Positions 50,528 to 58,795 of a stretch of DNA of 64,000 bases are shown piece after piece. The DNA comes from Streptomyces sp. NBC_00490. GTDB lineage: Bacteria > Actinomycetota > Actinomycetes > Streptomycetales > Streptomycetaceae. A program made the position numbers and the translations under genes. How positions within the stretch are numbered: position 1 is the stretch's first letter; the number at the start of each line of letters is the position of its first letter. Below the pieces are notes generated by a model that was not told where the DNA came from, searched no databases, and was given only the letters and a program-made list of their open reading frames with translations. The stretch lies in contig NZ_CP107870.1 in assembly GCF_036013645.1 (NCBI RefSeq), positions 124,001-188,000 of the forward strand, given 5' to 3'.

Positions 50528-52786
50528 ATGTTCGACAGGCTTTCACGCCTGGTGCTGCGCTCACCGCGCAAGGTGGTTCTCTTCACCTTGCTGCTGGTGT
50601 TCCTCGCCGGAGCCGCAGGCGGCGGCCTGCAAGACCGGCTCACCTCGGGCGGCTACGAGGCCACCGGCACCGAGTCCCGTGCTGCGGCAGAGGAGTTGGA
50701 GAAGACCTTCAAGCACGGCGAACCGAACCTGCTGCTGCTGGTCGAGGACAAGCGGGGCGTCGACGACGCCTCCGTCGCCGCGGCCGGCCGTGACCTGACA
50801 CAGAAGCTGGCCAAGGAGTCCGACATCACCGATGTCGTCTCCTACTGGACCACCGGCAGTAAGGCGCTGCGCAGCAAGGACGGCGACAAGGCCATCGTGC
50901 TCGGCCGGATCGACGGCGACTTCGACGACCAGATCGACTGGGCGAAGAAGATCGACGAGAAGTACTCCGGTACCGTCGACGGCCTCGAGGTCAAGACCGG
51001 TGGCTCGGCCATGATGTGGCACGAGAACATCGAGACCTCCAGCAAGGACGCCTCCAAGGCCGAGGGCATGGTCTTCCCGCTGCTCCTCATCGTGCTGGTC
51101 GTCATCTTCGGCAGCGCCCTGGTCGCGCTGCTGCCGGTGGCCGTCGCGTTCGGCGCGATGCTGGCGTCGATGGGTGCGCTGTTCACCATCACCTTCTTCA
51201 ACGACACCTCCAGCGTCGTCGTCAACACCACGACGTTCCTCGGTATCGGTCTGGGCATCGACTACTGCCTGCTGTTCGTGACCCGCTACCGCGAGGAACT
51301 GCGCCAGGGCCGGGACATCAACACCGCGATCACCACGACCCTGCGCACCGCCGGCCGCACCATCCTGTTCTCCGCGCTCACCGTGGCCGTCGCGTTCGTC
51401 GGCCTGCTCGTCCTGCCGTTCACGATGCTGCGCTCGCTCGCGATCGGCTGCATGACCACCGCACTGGTCGCCGCCGCGGTCACTCTCATCCTGGCCCCGG
51501 CGGTGCTGCGCTGGATCGGCCCGCGCGTCGACAAGTGGAGCCTGTTCAAGCGCAAGCAGAACCCGGCCAACGACGGCGGCGGCTTCTGGCACCGCACGTC
51601 CACCGCCGTGATGCGCCGTCCGGTGCGGGTCGCCGTGCTGATCCTCGCCGTCGTCATCACCCTCGGCCTGCCGTCCATGGACATGAAGCTGCGGCTGCCC
51701 GACGAGGCGGTCCTGCCCGCCGACGCCAAGTCCGCCCAGGTCGCCCAGGTGCTGAAGAAGGACTTCGACACCCGCGAGCAGCAGGCCCTGACCGTGGTCG
51801 CGGCCAACGCCGGCGACCCGAGCACGAAGACCGACACCATCGACGCCTACGCCAAGGACCTCTCGAAGGTCGCCGACGTCAGCCGCGTCGACGCCCTGAC
51901 CGGCTCCTACGTCGACGGTGCCAAGGTCGCCGAGGCGACCGAGGCCAACACCCGCTTCGGGGTGACTGCGGGCACCTACCTGTCCGTGGTGCCGTCGGTC
52001 GACGCCTACGGCTCGCAGGGCGAGAAGCTCGTCGAGGCGGTGCGTGACACCAAGGCGCCGTTCGACATCAAGGTCGGTGGCCCGGCGGCGGTCAGCGTCG
52101 ACACCTTCGACACGCTGCGCGAGAACCTGCCGCTGTCCGGGGCGATCCTGTTCATCGGCATGTTCCTGCTGCTGTTCCTGCTCACCGGCAGCATCCTGCT
52201 GCCGCTGCAGTCGATCCTGCTGACCGTGCTCAGCCTCACCGCCACCTTCGGCGCCCTGGTCTTCATCTTCCAGGAAGGCCACATGGCAAGCCTGTTCGGT
52301 GACTTCATCATCACCGGCAGCATCACCTGGACCGTGCCGATCATGTGCTTCGGTCTGGCCTTCGCCCTGTCGATGGACTACCAGGTGTTCATGCTGTCGC
52401 GGATCAAGGAGGAGTACGACCGTACCGGCGACAACGAACTGGCCGTCGCCAACGGTCTGGAGCGGGTCGGCAAGGTCGTCACCTACGCGGCCGTGCTGCT
52501 CTCGCTGGTCTTCCTGGTCCTCATCACCTCCGGCATCAGCTACATGAAGGCGATCGGCCTCGGTATGGCACTGGCGATCCTCATGGACGCCACCCTGATC
52601 CGCGGCGGTCTCCTGCCGGCCCTGATGAAGCTGTTCGGCAGCGCCAACTGGTGGGCGCCAGGCCCGCTGCGGAAGTTCCACGCCCGCTACGGCCTCAGTG
52701 AGGCCGAAACGGAGCCGGCACCGCCGATCCCCGGCGGGCGCACCGGAAGCGACACCGACACTCCGGTCCCCAGCCAGCCGCACTGA
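50528..52786 (+). CDS. MMPL-family RND transporter
   Basis: The 752-residue exporter has the MMPL plan: one N-terminal membrane segment, a periplasmic-side loop (residues about 35-180), six helices starting at VFPLLLIVLVVIFGSALVAL, a second loop, and a further helix then six more. GIGLGIDYCLLFVTRYREEL and FALSMDYQVFMLSRIKEEYD are the two proton-relay/MMPL signatures, both with Asp-Tyr. Such proteins move lipids or hydrophobic secondary metabolites outward by proton antiport. Its place inside the operon makes it the likely product exporter. GGAGGA lies just before the ATG; a strong terminator follows the gene. Confidence 0.95.
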   Translation: MFDRLSRLVLRSPRKVVLFTLLLVFLAGAAGGGLQDRLTSGGYEATGTESRAAAEELEKTFKHGEPNLLLLVEDKRGVDDASVAAAGRDLTQKLAKESDITDVVSYWTTGSKALRSKDGDKAIVLGRIDGDFDDQIDWAKKIDEKYSGTVDGLEVKTGGSAMMWHENIETSSKDASKAEGMVFPLLLIVLVVIFGSALVALLPVAVAFGAMLASMGALFTITFFNDTSSVVVNTTTFLGIGLGIDYCLLFVTRYREELRQGRDINTAITTTLRTAGRTILFSALTVAVAFVGLLVLPFTMLRSLAIGCMTTALVAAAVTLILAPAVLRWIGPRVDKWSLFKRKQNPANDGGGFWHRTSTAVMRRPVRVAVLILAVVITLGLPSMDMKLRLPDEAVLPADAKSAQVAQVLKKDFDTREQQALTVVAANAGDPSTKTDTIDAYAKDLSKVADVSRVDALTGSYVDGAKVAEATEANTRFGVTAGTYLSVVPSVDAYGSQGEKLVEAVRDTKAPFDIKVGGPAAVSVDTFDTLRENLPLSGAILFIGMFLLLFLLTGSILLPLQSILLTVLSLTATFGALVFIFQEGHMASLFGDFIITGSITWTVPIMCFGLAFALSMDYQVFMLSRIKEEYDRTGDNELAVANGLERVGKVVTYAAVLLSLVFLVLITSGISYMKAIGLGMALAILMDATLIRGGLLPALMKLFGSANWWAPGPLRKFHARYGLSEAETEPAPPIPGGRTGSDTDTPVPSQPH

Positions 52787-52795
52787 CGCCGCACC

Positions 52796-52845
52796 GGCCG
52801 CCGCCGGCCCGACCCCGCACACAGCGGGGCGGGCCGGCGGCGGCC
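52796..52845 (+). terminator. Strong hairpin terminator after the MMPL gene
   Basis: A very long G+C stem (GGCCGCCGCCGGCCCG... paired with ...CGGGCCGGCGGCGGCC) starts 10 bp past the MMPL stop. It probably divides the long operon, leaving the second acyl ligase to partial read-through or its own promoter. Confidence 0.75.
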
Positions 52846-52893
52846 CCGGCTCCAGGCGTCCCCGAGAGGTCCTACGACGGAAGAGAACGGCCG

Positions 52894-54507
52894 ATGCCCA
52901 AGACCAAGCGCCCCAAGAACATAGGGGCCCACTTCGACCACTTCGCCGGGAAGCCGGGGCCCATCTGGCACCTGGACCGGCCCTTCGACATCGCCCCCGA
53001 CGCGGGCCGCGCCTACGACTCCACGTCCCTGGCGCACCTGGTGCAGGACATGTCGGGACGCCTGTACGCGGCGGGACTGCGCCGCGGCGACCGGCTGGCG
53101 ATCATCAAGCACAACCACATGGACGTCGTCCTGCTGGCCGCGGCCGCCGCCCGGATCGGCGGCCTGCCCGCCATGATCACCTCGACCTTTGCGCCGGACA
53201 CCCTCGGCAAGATGATGGAGCGTCTGGAACCGAAGGTGATCGTCGCCTCCGACGACGTGCTGGCGGCCGCCCACGAACAGGGCGTCCAGCTGGCCGGACC
53301 CGGCACCCGGGTGCTCGCCGTCGAGGGCGAGCTGCTGTCCGGCGACGCCACCCGCCTCGCCGACCTCGCCGGCAGCGACATCCCCGCGCCGGACCTGCGC
53401 CCGGACTCCGAGCCGATGCTGCTCACCCACACCTCCGGCACCACGGGCATCCCGAAGTTCGTGATGCACTCGGCGGACACCATCGGCGTGTACGGGGTGA
53501 TGGAGACCATCCGCATCCCGTTCCTGTCCACGCGCCCCGACGACACCGTCGCCTCCTGCATAGCCTTCGTGCACTCGCGCGCCGTGACGTGGGTGATGGC
53601 CCAGTCGGTGCTGATCCCCTCCAAGGTCGTGGTGCTCGGTGGCTCCGACCCGGACGTGGTCGTGGAGACGCTCGGGCGCAACCGCCCCACCACACTGGAG
53701 GCCTGCCCCAACATCTTCCAGCGCTGGGAGCACCTGCCGAAGGCGCACCCGGAGCTCTTCAGCGACGTACGGATGTTCGTCTCCACCTTCGACGCCATCC
53801 ACCCCAGCACGATCCGCACCTTCATGGAGACCAGCCGCCGGCGCCGCCCGGTGTGGGCGCAGAGCTGGGGGCAGAGCGAGATCGGTCCCGCCACGCTGGC
53901 GCAGTACCCCAAGCGCAAGGTGATGCGGAAACGATCCGACGACCACGGGACGTTCACCCGGAACGTGGGCCGGCCGGTCCCCTTCGTCACCAAGATCAAG
54001 GTGGTCGACCCGGAGACCCGCCGCCCGGTCTCACGCGGCAAGAGCGGCCTGGTCCTGATCAACGGCAAGGGCCGCTGCCTGGGCTACCTCGGCGAGCCCG
54101 AGCGCTACAACGAGAAGGTCTGGGACGGCTGGTGGAACACCGGTGACATCGGCGTCCACCGCTGGGACGGCACCGTGGACATCCTTGACCGAGAGGTCGA
54201 CGTCATACCCGGCACCAGCGGCATCGAGCTGGAGAGCCTGCTGCTGGAACGTCTCGAGGACGCCTCCGAGGTCATTGTGCTCGGCAACCCCAACGGACTG
54301 CCCGTGCCGATCATCTCGACCCACAGCGGCACCCTGGACCGCGACGCGTGGAAGCGTGCCACGGCCGGTCTGATCGCGCTCGACGAGCCCCGGATCATCG
54401 ACTGGGACGACTTCCCGCGCACCGGCACGTGGAAGGTACGCCGGTTCGACCTGCGGGAGAAGGTGCTGCAGAGCAGCGAGACCTTCGGCAGTGGCCGCTG
54501 GACATGA
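52894..54507 (+). CDS. Acyl-AMP ligase / acyl-CoA synthetase 2
   Basis: The 537-residue paralogue of ligase 1 (over half the residues identical by eye, with matching ends PKTKRPKNIGA and FGSGRWT) has the same intact motifs: THTSGTTGIPK (178-188), WGQSEIGP, DGWWNTGDIG and TGTWKVRRFDL. Differences cluster in the pocket region (for example TSTFAPDT versus SSSNAPDV near residue 97), so the two may activate different acids. It is the last plus-strand gene before a double terminator. It follows the MMPL gene by 107 bp with a terminator between, so it may be transcribed separately. Confidence 0.92.
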   Translation: MPKTKRPKNIGAHFDHFAGKPGPIWHLDRPFDIAPDAGRAYDSTSLAHLVQDMSGRLYAAGLRRGDRLAIIKHNHMDVVLLAAAAARIGGLPAMITSTFAPDTLGKMMERLEPKVIVASDDVLAAAHEQGVQLAGPGTRVLAVEGELLSGDATRLADLAGSDIPAPDLRPDSEPMLLTHTSGTTGIPKFVMHSADTIGVYGVMETIRIPFLSTRPDDTVASCIAFVHSRAVTWVMAQSVLIPSKVVVLGGSDPDVVVETLGRNRPTTLEACPNIFQRWEHLPKAHPELFSDVRMFVSTFDAIHPSTIRTFMETSRRRRPVWAQSWGQSEIGPATLAQYPKRKVMRKRSDDHGTFTRNVGRPVPFVTKIKVVDPETRRPVSRGKSGLVLINGKGRCLGYLGEPERYNEKVWDGWWNTGDIGVHRWDGTVDILDREVDVIPGTSGIELESLLLERLEDASEVIVLGNPNGLPVPIISTHSGTLDRDAWKRATAGLIALDEPRIIDWDDFPRTGTWKVRRFDLREKVLQSSETFGSGRWT

Positions 54508-54525
54508 CCCGTAAGAACCCTTGAG

Positions 54526-54551
54526 CCTCGGCCCGGACACCCGGGCCGAGG
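54526..54551. terminator. Hairpin, first of a double terminator
   Basis: CCTCGGCCCGG and CCGGGCCGAGG form an 11-bp stem with a 4-nt loop, 18 bp past the stop of acyl ligase 2. Confidence 0.7.
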
Positions 54552-54553
54552 AC

Positions 54554-54594
54554 GGCAGCGGGCCGGCCCGTATCGAACGGGCCGGCCCGCTGCC
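54554..54594. terminator. Hairpin, second of a double terminator
   Basis: GGCAGCGGGCCGGCCCG and its complement form a 17-bp stem around TATCGAA. It lies 10 bp beyond the stop of the convergent TetR gene, so it can serve both strands. Confidence 0.75.
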
Positions 54595-54604
54595 GTGTCC
54601 GGAC

Positions 54605-55207
54605 TCAGGCCCGCGAGGCGGGCACGCCCAGGCCGGCCAGCGCGTGGTCGGCGAGGGAGGCGGCCAGCTCGGCGGTGAGCGGGCCGGTGCCCAGCAGCAG
54701 CCGGAACCACAGGGAGCCGAAGACCAGGTCGACTGCCGTGTTCAGATCGATGTCGGTACGCAACTGGCCCTGTTCCTGGGCCAGTTCGAAACGGGCTCGG
54801 GCCACCGTCCGGTTGGGCGTGTACACCTTCTTCAGGAAGGCCGCCGCGAGACGTTCGTCCGAGTGGATCTCGGCGATGACGGCCCGCAGGTGCGGACCGA
54901 TGCCGGGATCGGCGAACAGCCGTGCCGTGGCGGCCAGTTGCTGCTCCAGATCCGCCCGGATGTCACCGGTGCGGGGAAACCTCATGTGCGGGGCGACGGC
55001 GTGCAGCAGCGCCTCCATCACGAGCAGGTTCTTGGCGGGCCACCCGGCCCGCACCACCTCCTCGTCCACGCCCGCGCGCCGGGCGGCGTCACCCACGTCG
55101 AACGCCTCGTAGGCACGCTCGCGGCACAGTCCGAGCACCGCGTCGAAGACCCGCTCACGCGTCGTCACATCGCCCGCCACCAGGGCGGATTGCTCCACGC
55201 TTGTCAT
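54605..55207 (-). CDS. TetR-family repressor
   Basis: The 200-residue TetR-like protein starts MTSVEQSALVAGDVTTRERV and has a degenerate-looking HTH (FDVGDAARRAGVDEEVVRAG, about 33-52). A C-terminal domain (LRAVIAEIHSDERLAAAFLK) is of the type seen in exporter regulators. It is not of the butyrolactone-receptor group. The start at 55207 is preferred by homology; the upstream ribosome site is poor and the transcript may be near-leaderless. It is divergent from the P450 gene, and convergent with the ligase 2/MMPL unit, so control of the P450 promoter or the exporter is likely. Confidence 0.85.
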   Translation of the reverse strand: MTSVEQSALVAGDVTTRERVFDAVLGLCRERAYEAFDVGDAARRAGVDEEVVRAGWPAKNLLVMEALLHAVAPHMRFPRTGDIRADLEQQLAATARLFADPGIGPHLRAVIAEIHSDERLAAAFLKKVYTPNRTVARARFELAQEQGQLRTDIDLNTAVDLVFGSLWFRLLLGTGPLTAELAASLADHALAGLGVPASRA

Positions 55208-55425
55208 GTGCAAAAGCGTATTGCGCTGCCCGTCGGGGCCCGAGCCGAGCGCCCTGACAACAACTGGCCATGCAGGAAATGACGGCTCCCCCGCCACCTG
55301 TCCGCTGTGGTTCCGTGAGGCCCACTGGCCGAAAGAGACAGCGAGCCGGCGCGGATCAGCGCGGGCGGAGCCGGATGTCCTGAGCGTTCTGCGACAGGGG
55401 ACAAACAACTCCAAGCGGAGGACAT

Positions 55426-56667
55426 GTGAGCGGCACGACGACGACGCGGGCTGGTGCCGGGGGCATGCTCGGCTTCGACCCCACCGACCCAGGTTTCCAG
55501 CAGGACCCCTACCAGCACTACCGGCGCCTGCGGGAAAGCACCCCCGTCTTCCGCAGCCCGGCGGGCTTCTGGGTGCTCACCCGGCACCGGGAGTGCGACC
55601 TCGTCATGAGGGACGAGCGGTTCGGCTATCCGTCGCCCGCGGCGACGGCCCCGGACACGCCCGACGGGACGGCGCTGCCCGGCGGATTCGCCGACCAGCG
55701 CCACATGCTCATCTTCATGAACCCGCCGGACCACACCCGGATGCGCCGCGTCCTGCGCGACACCTTCGGACCGCGCGTCATGCGCAGCGCCAACGGCTAC
55801 ATCGAGCAGCGGACCGGGCAACTCCTCGACGAGGCCCTGCACAACGGCCCCGAGTTCGACCTCATCACCGCCCTCGCGCACCGGCTGCCGTTCGGAGTCA
55901 TCTGCCACCTGCTCGGGGTGCCGGAGCCCGACCACCTGATGATCGAGAAGTGGGCGCAGGACTACCTGGCCGGCGTGAGCCCCTCGTTCACCGTCTCCCA
56001 GGCCAACCACCAGGCCAGGGACGAGGCACTGACCGGGCTCAACGACTACTTCCTCGCGCTGGCGGCAGAGCGGCGCCGCGCACCGGGAGAGGACGTGCTG
56101 AGCCGCCTCGCGGCCGCGGCCGACCAGGGAGAGATCAGCGAACAGGAGCTCCTGGGCACCTGCATCCTGCTGTTCATCGCCGGACACGGCACGACCACCA
56201 ACCTCATCGGCAACGGTGCCCTCGCCCTGCTGCGACACCCCGACCAGCTGGCCCGGTTCCGCAGCGAGCCGGAACTGGCGGGCAGCGCCGTCGAGGAACT
56301 CCTGCGCTACGACTCGCCCTCCCACCTGTCCATCCGGGTGGCGTTCGAGGACGTCGACCTCGGCGAGGGCAACGTGGTCGGCGCGGGCGAACAGGTCATC
56401 GCCGTCCGGGGCGCCGCCAACCGCGACCCCGACGCCTTCCCGGACCCGGACACCCTCGACCTCGGCCGCACCGACAACCGCCACCTCAGCTTCGCCTCGG
56501 GCATCCACGTCTGCTTCGGCGCGCCCCTGGCCCGCACCCAGGGCAAGGTCGCCCTCGGCACGCTCTTCCGCCGGGCACCCGGGCTGACGCTGGCCGCCGA
56601 CCGGTTCGAGTACAAGCCCAGCCTGCTCTCCCGCGCACTGGAAGCCCTCCCGGTCACCACCGGCTGA
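55426..56667 (+). CDS. Cytochrome P450
   Basis: The 413-residue soluble P450 has the I-helix oxygen-binding motif FIAGHGTTTN, the ExxR motif in AVEELLRYDSP and the haem loop FASGIHVCFG with Cys363 as ligand. FMNPPDHTRMRRVLRDTF is the usual C-helix region. It would hydroxylate or epoxidize the cluster product with electrons from a ferredoxin; the FdxA-type ferredoxin at 63.3 kb is one local candidate. The GTG start has GGAGGA immediately upstream. It forms a short plus-strand unit with the SnoaL-like and Ada-like genes (gaps 35 and 14 bp). Confidence 0.95.
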   Translation: MSGTTTTRAGAGGMLGFDPTDPGFQQDPYQHYRRLRESTPVFRSPAGFWVLTRHRECDLVMRDERFGYPSPAATAPDTPDGTALPGGFADQRHMLIFMNPPDHTRMRRVLRDTFGPRVMRSANGYIEQRTGQLLDEALHNGPEFDLITALAHRLPFGVICHLLGVPEPDHLMIEKWAQDYLAGVSPSFTVSQANHQARDEALTGLNDYFLALAAERRRAPGEDVLSRLAAAADQGEISEQELLGTCILLFIAGHGTTTNLIGNGALALLRHPDQLARFRSEPELAGSAVEELLRYDSPSHLSIRVAFEDVDLGEGNVVGAGEQVIAVRGAANRDPDAFPDPDTLDLGRTDNRHLSFASGIHVCFGAPLARTQGKVALGTLFRRAPGLTLAADRFEYKPSLLSRALEALPVTTG

Positions 56668-56702
56668 GTTCCGCGCACCCACCCTCAACCTTGGAGATTC
56701 GG

Positions 56703-57446
56703 ATGAGTACCAAGAACCTCATCGTGGAAGGCGTGCTGGAGCTGACCGGCGGCGCCGACACCGACGGCGCCCTCGAGAAGTACTACGCGCCCGACTTCAC
56801 CCAGCACAGCCCGCTGTGCTCGGACGGTCCGGCGGGCCTGCGCCAGCTGACCGAGCGGGCCAAGGGCGCCGGCGCCCAGTACGAGCTGCTGCGCTCGATC
56901 GCCGAGGACGACCTGGTGCTGCTGCACGCCCGGGTCACCGGCCTCGCCGAGGTGCCGCTCATCCTGTTCAACCTGTACCGCGCCGGCGACAACAAGATCC
57001 AGGAGCACTGGGAGGCGCTGGGCCCGGAGATCGGCCCGACCGCGTCCGGCCACGACATGGGCGACGGCCCCGCCGAGGTCACCGACCGCGACCGCACCGC
57101 CGCGAACAAGGACCTGGTACGCCGCCTGATCGACGAGGTCTACGTCGGCGGCGACCTGGCCGCGCTCGACGGATACGTCAAGGACGGCGAGCTGACCCGG
57201 CACGCCCCCGGAGTCGCCGACGGTGTCGCCGGCCTGCGCGAGACGCTCGCCGGCGCCGACTACCTCAAGGTCCACCGGGTCCTGGCCGAGGGCAACTTCG
57301 TCTTCACCCACTCCGAAGGCACCCTGAACGGCACACCGCACGCCTTCGGCGACCTGTTCCGCGTCGCGGACGGGAAGATCGTCGAGTACTGGGACATCAG
57401 GACCGAGATCCCCGAGCAACTGCCGCACAGCAACGGCATGTTCTGA
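56703..57446 (+). CDS. Tandem SnoaL-like protein
   Basis: The 247-residue protein contains two SnoaL-like (NTF2-fold) domains, about 1-118 and 130-247. Each has the Y-x-Pro-x-F-x-x-H start (YYAPDFTQHSP in the first, YVKDGELTRHAP in the second) and an FNLYRAGDNKIQEHWE or FRVADGKIVEYWDI end strand. SnoaL folds act as cyclases, hydroxylases or isomerases on polyketides; members of this predicted-ester-cyclase group are common. The first domain keeps an Asp-His pair, while the second has Glu-Leu-Thr-Arg-His. It lies between the P450 and Ada-like genes. Confidence 0.88.
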   Translation: MSTKNLIVEGVLELTGGADTDGALEKYYAPDFTQHSPLCSDGPAGLRQLTERAKGAGAQYELLRSIAEDDLVLLHARVTGLAEVPLILFNLYRAGDNKIQEHWEALGPEIGPTASGHDMGDGPAEVTDRDRTAANKDLVRRLIDEVYVGGDLAALDGYVKDGELTRHAPGVADGVAGLRETLAGADYLKVHRVLAEGNFVFTHSEGTLNGTPHAFGDLFRVADGKIVEYWDIRTEIPEQLPHSNGMF

Positions 57447-57460
57447 GCGGGGGAGAGAAG

Positions 57461-58423
57461 ATGAGGGCGGCGCCGGCACCGACACGGCCGCCGGCGGCCG
57501 CCGACGGTGACCTCCGCGCGTACGAGAGCGACGAACAGCGCTGGCGAGCGGTCCGGGAACGCGACGACGCCGCCGACGGACGGTTCTACTACGCCGTGAC
57601 GACGACCGGGATCTACAACCGGCCCTCGTGCGCGGCACGCCTGGCGCGGCGGGAGAACGTGGAGTTCCACGCGTCGCTCGAGGAACTGCACACCCGAGGC
57701 TACCGGCCCTGCCGCCGCTGCCAGCCGGGCGAGCCCGAGCCGAACCGGCTGCAAGCCGCCATCGTGGCCCGCACCTGCCTGCTGATGAACACCGCGGTGG
57801 CGCCACCGAACCTGGACGACCTGGCGCACAGCGCCGGCTACAGCCGCTTCCACTTCCACCGCATGTTCAAGTCACTGACCGGCCTGACCCCGCACGCCTA
57901 CTGGACGGCGGTCCGGGCACAGCGGGTGCGCGAAGAGCTGATCCGCGCGCGGACCGTCTCCGACGCGATCTACCAGTCGGGCTTCACCACCACGGGCCAG
58001 TTCTACGCCGTCTCCTCGTCGATACTGGGCATGACCCCGCAGGAGTACCGCGCGGGCGGGGCGGGCCTGGAGATCCACTCGGCCATGGGCGCCACCGACG
58101 CGGACCCGGTACTGGTGGCGATGACGGCGACAGGAGTCTGCGCGGTTCTGGAGGGCCCGGAGCACGCGGCCCGCGCGCGGCTGGCGGAACTCTTCCCCTA
58201 TGCGGTGCGCCGTGCCGACGACCGGGGCTTCGAAGCGCGACTCGCCCACGCACTGGCTCACCCCGCGGCCGGGCATCCCGTCGATGCGCTTCTTCCGCGG
58301 GATGTCCGCCGAGTCTGCCGGCATGAGCGGATCCGCCGACTGCTCCGCATCCATCTGGACCCGGCATCCGCCTCCGGTCCCGCCCCGGCCCCCGGCAAGG
58401 AGACGGCGCTGCACGTGAGCTGA
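57461..58423 (+). CDS. Ada-like AraC-family regulator lacking the methyl-acceptor cysteine
   Basis: The 320-residue protein has the order of E. coli Ada. The Zn domain (about 20-95, RFYYAVTTTGIYNRPSCAAR...YRPCRRCQP) is followed by an AraC HTH (about 98-196, LAHSAGYSRFHFHRMFKSLT). A shortened domain like the N-terminal part of O6-alkylguanine transferases completes it (about 200-310). The usual four-Cys set is C57, C84, C87 plus Asn53, where Ada has the methyl-accepting Cys38. No PCHRV active site follows. So it should not repair DNA and may be a repurposed DNA-binding sensor. It is the third gene of the P450 unit and ends in a strong terminator. Confidence 0.85.
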   Translation: MRAAPAPTRPPAAADGDLRAYESDEQRWRAVRERDDAADGRFYYAVTTTGIYNRPSCAARLARRENVEFHASLEELHTRGYRPCRRCQPGEPEPNRLQAAIVARTCLLMNTAVAPPNLDDLAHSAGYSRFHFHRMFKSLTGLTPHAYWTAVRAQRVREELIRARTVSDAIYQSGFTTTGQFYAVSSSILGMTPQEYRAGGAGLEIHSAMGATDADPVLVAMTATGVCAVLEGPEHAARARLAELFPYAVRRADDRGFEARLAHALAHPAAGHPVDALLPRDVRRVCRHERIRRLLRIHLDPASASGPAPAPGKETALHVS

Positions 58424-58441
58424 GCGCCCGCACCACCACAC

Positions 58442-58475
58442 AGCCCGCCCGTGACGTCTGCCGGGCGGGCTTCTT
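58442..58475 (+). terminator. Terminator after the Ada-like gene
   Basis: A 9-bp stem AGCCCGCCC / GGGCGGGCT is followed by TTCTT, the most classical intrinsic terminator in the window. It ends the P450-SnoaL-Ada unit. Confidence 0.8.
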
Positions 58476-58795
58476 CATGCACCGTGGCGTGATCTTTCCT
58501 ACGAGCCGACCACCCAGGTCCGCGGCGGGCACATCAGGATCTCGCCATGCGGCGTCCTTTGTCACATCGCCGTCGCCGAGGCCGTCTTCGGTCTGAATCC
58601 GCAGGCCGCACACGCCGTCGGGCCTGGCCCGTACGACGGTCCGGGAGCCTCCTCGCCGTGTTTGTCAGCCGTTGCGAAAATGCGCCGGGCGGGCGGGAAA
58701 GCCGCCGAGTACGAGCGCAATTTTCTGAGTGCCGGTGGCGTGAACCGATCTATAGCGTGGCCGTATTGACTCATCAGGACAAAGGGGTTGGCTCG
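58476..58795. other. Intergenic, 320 bp, promoter of the secreted oxidase
   Basis: No gene is supported here. The last 100 bp before the oxidase gene are less G+C-rich (TTTTCTGAG, CTATAGCG) and probably hold its promoter, but no -35/-10 pair is convincing. Confidence 0.4.
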
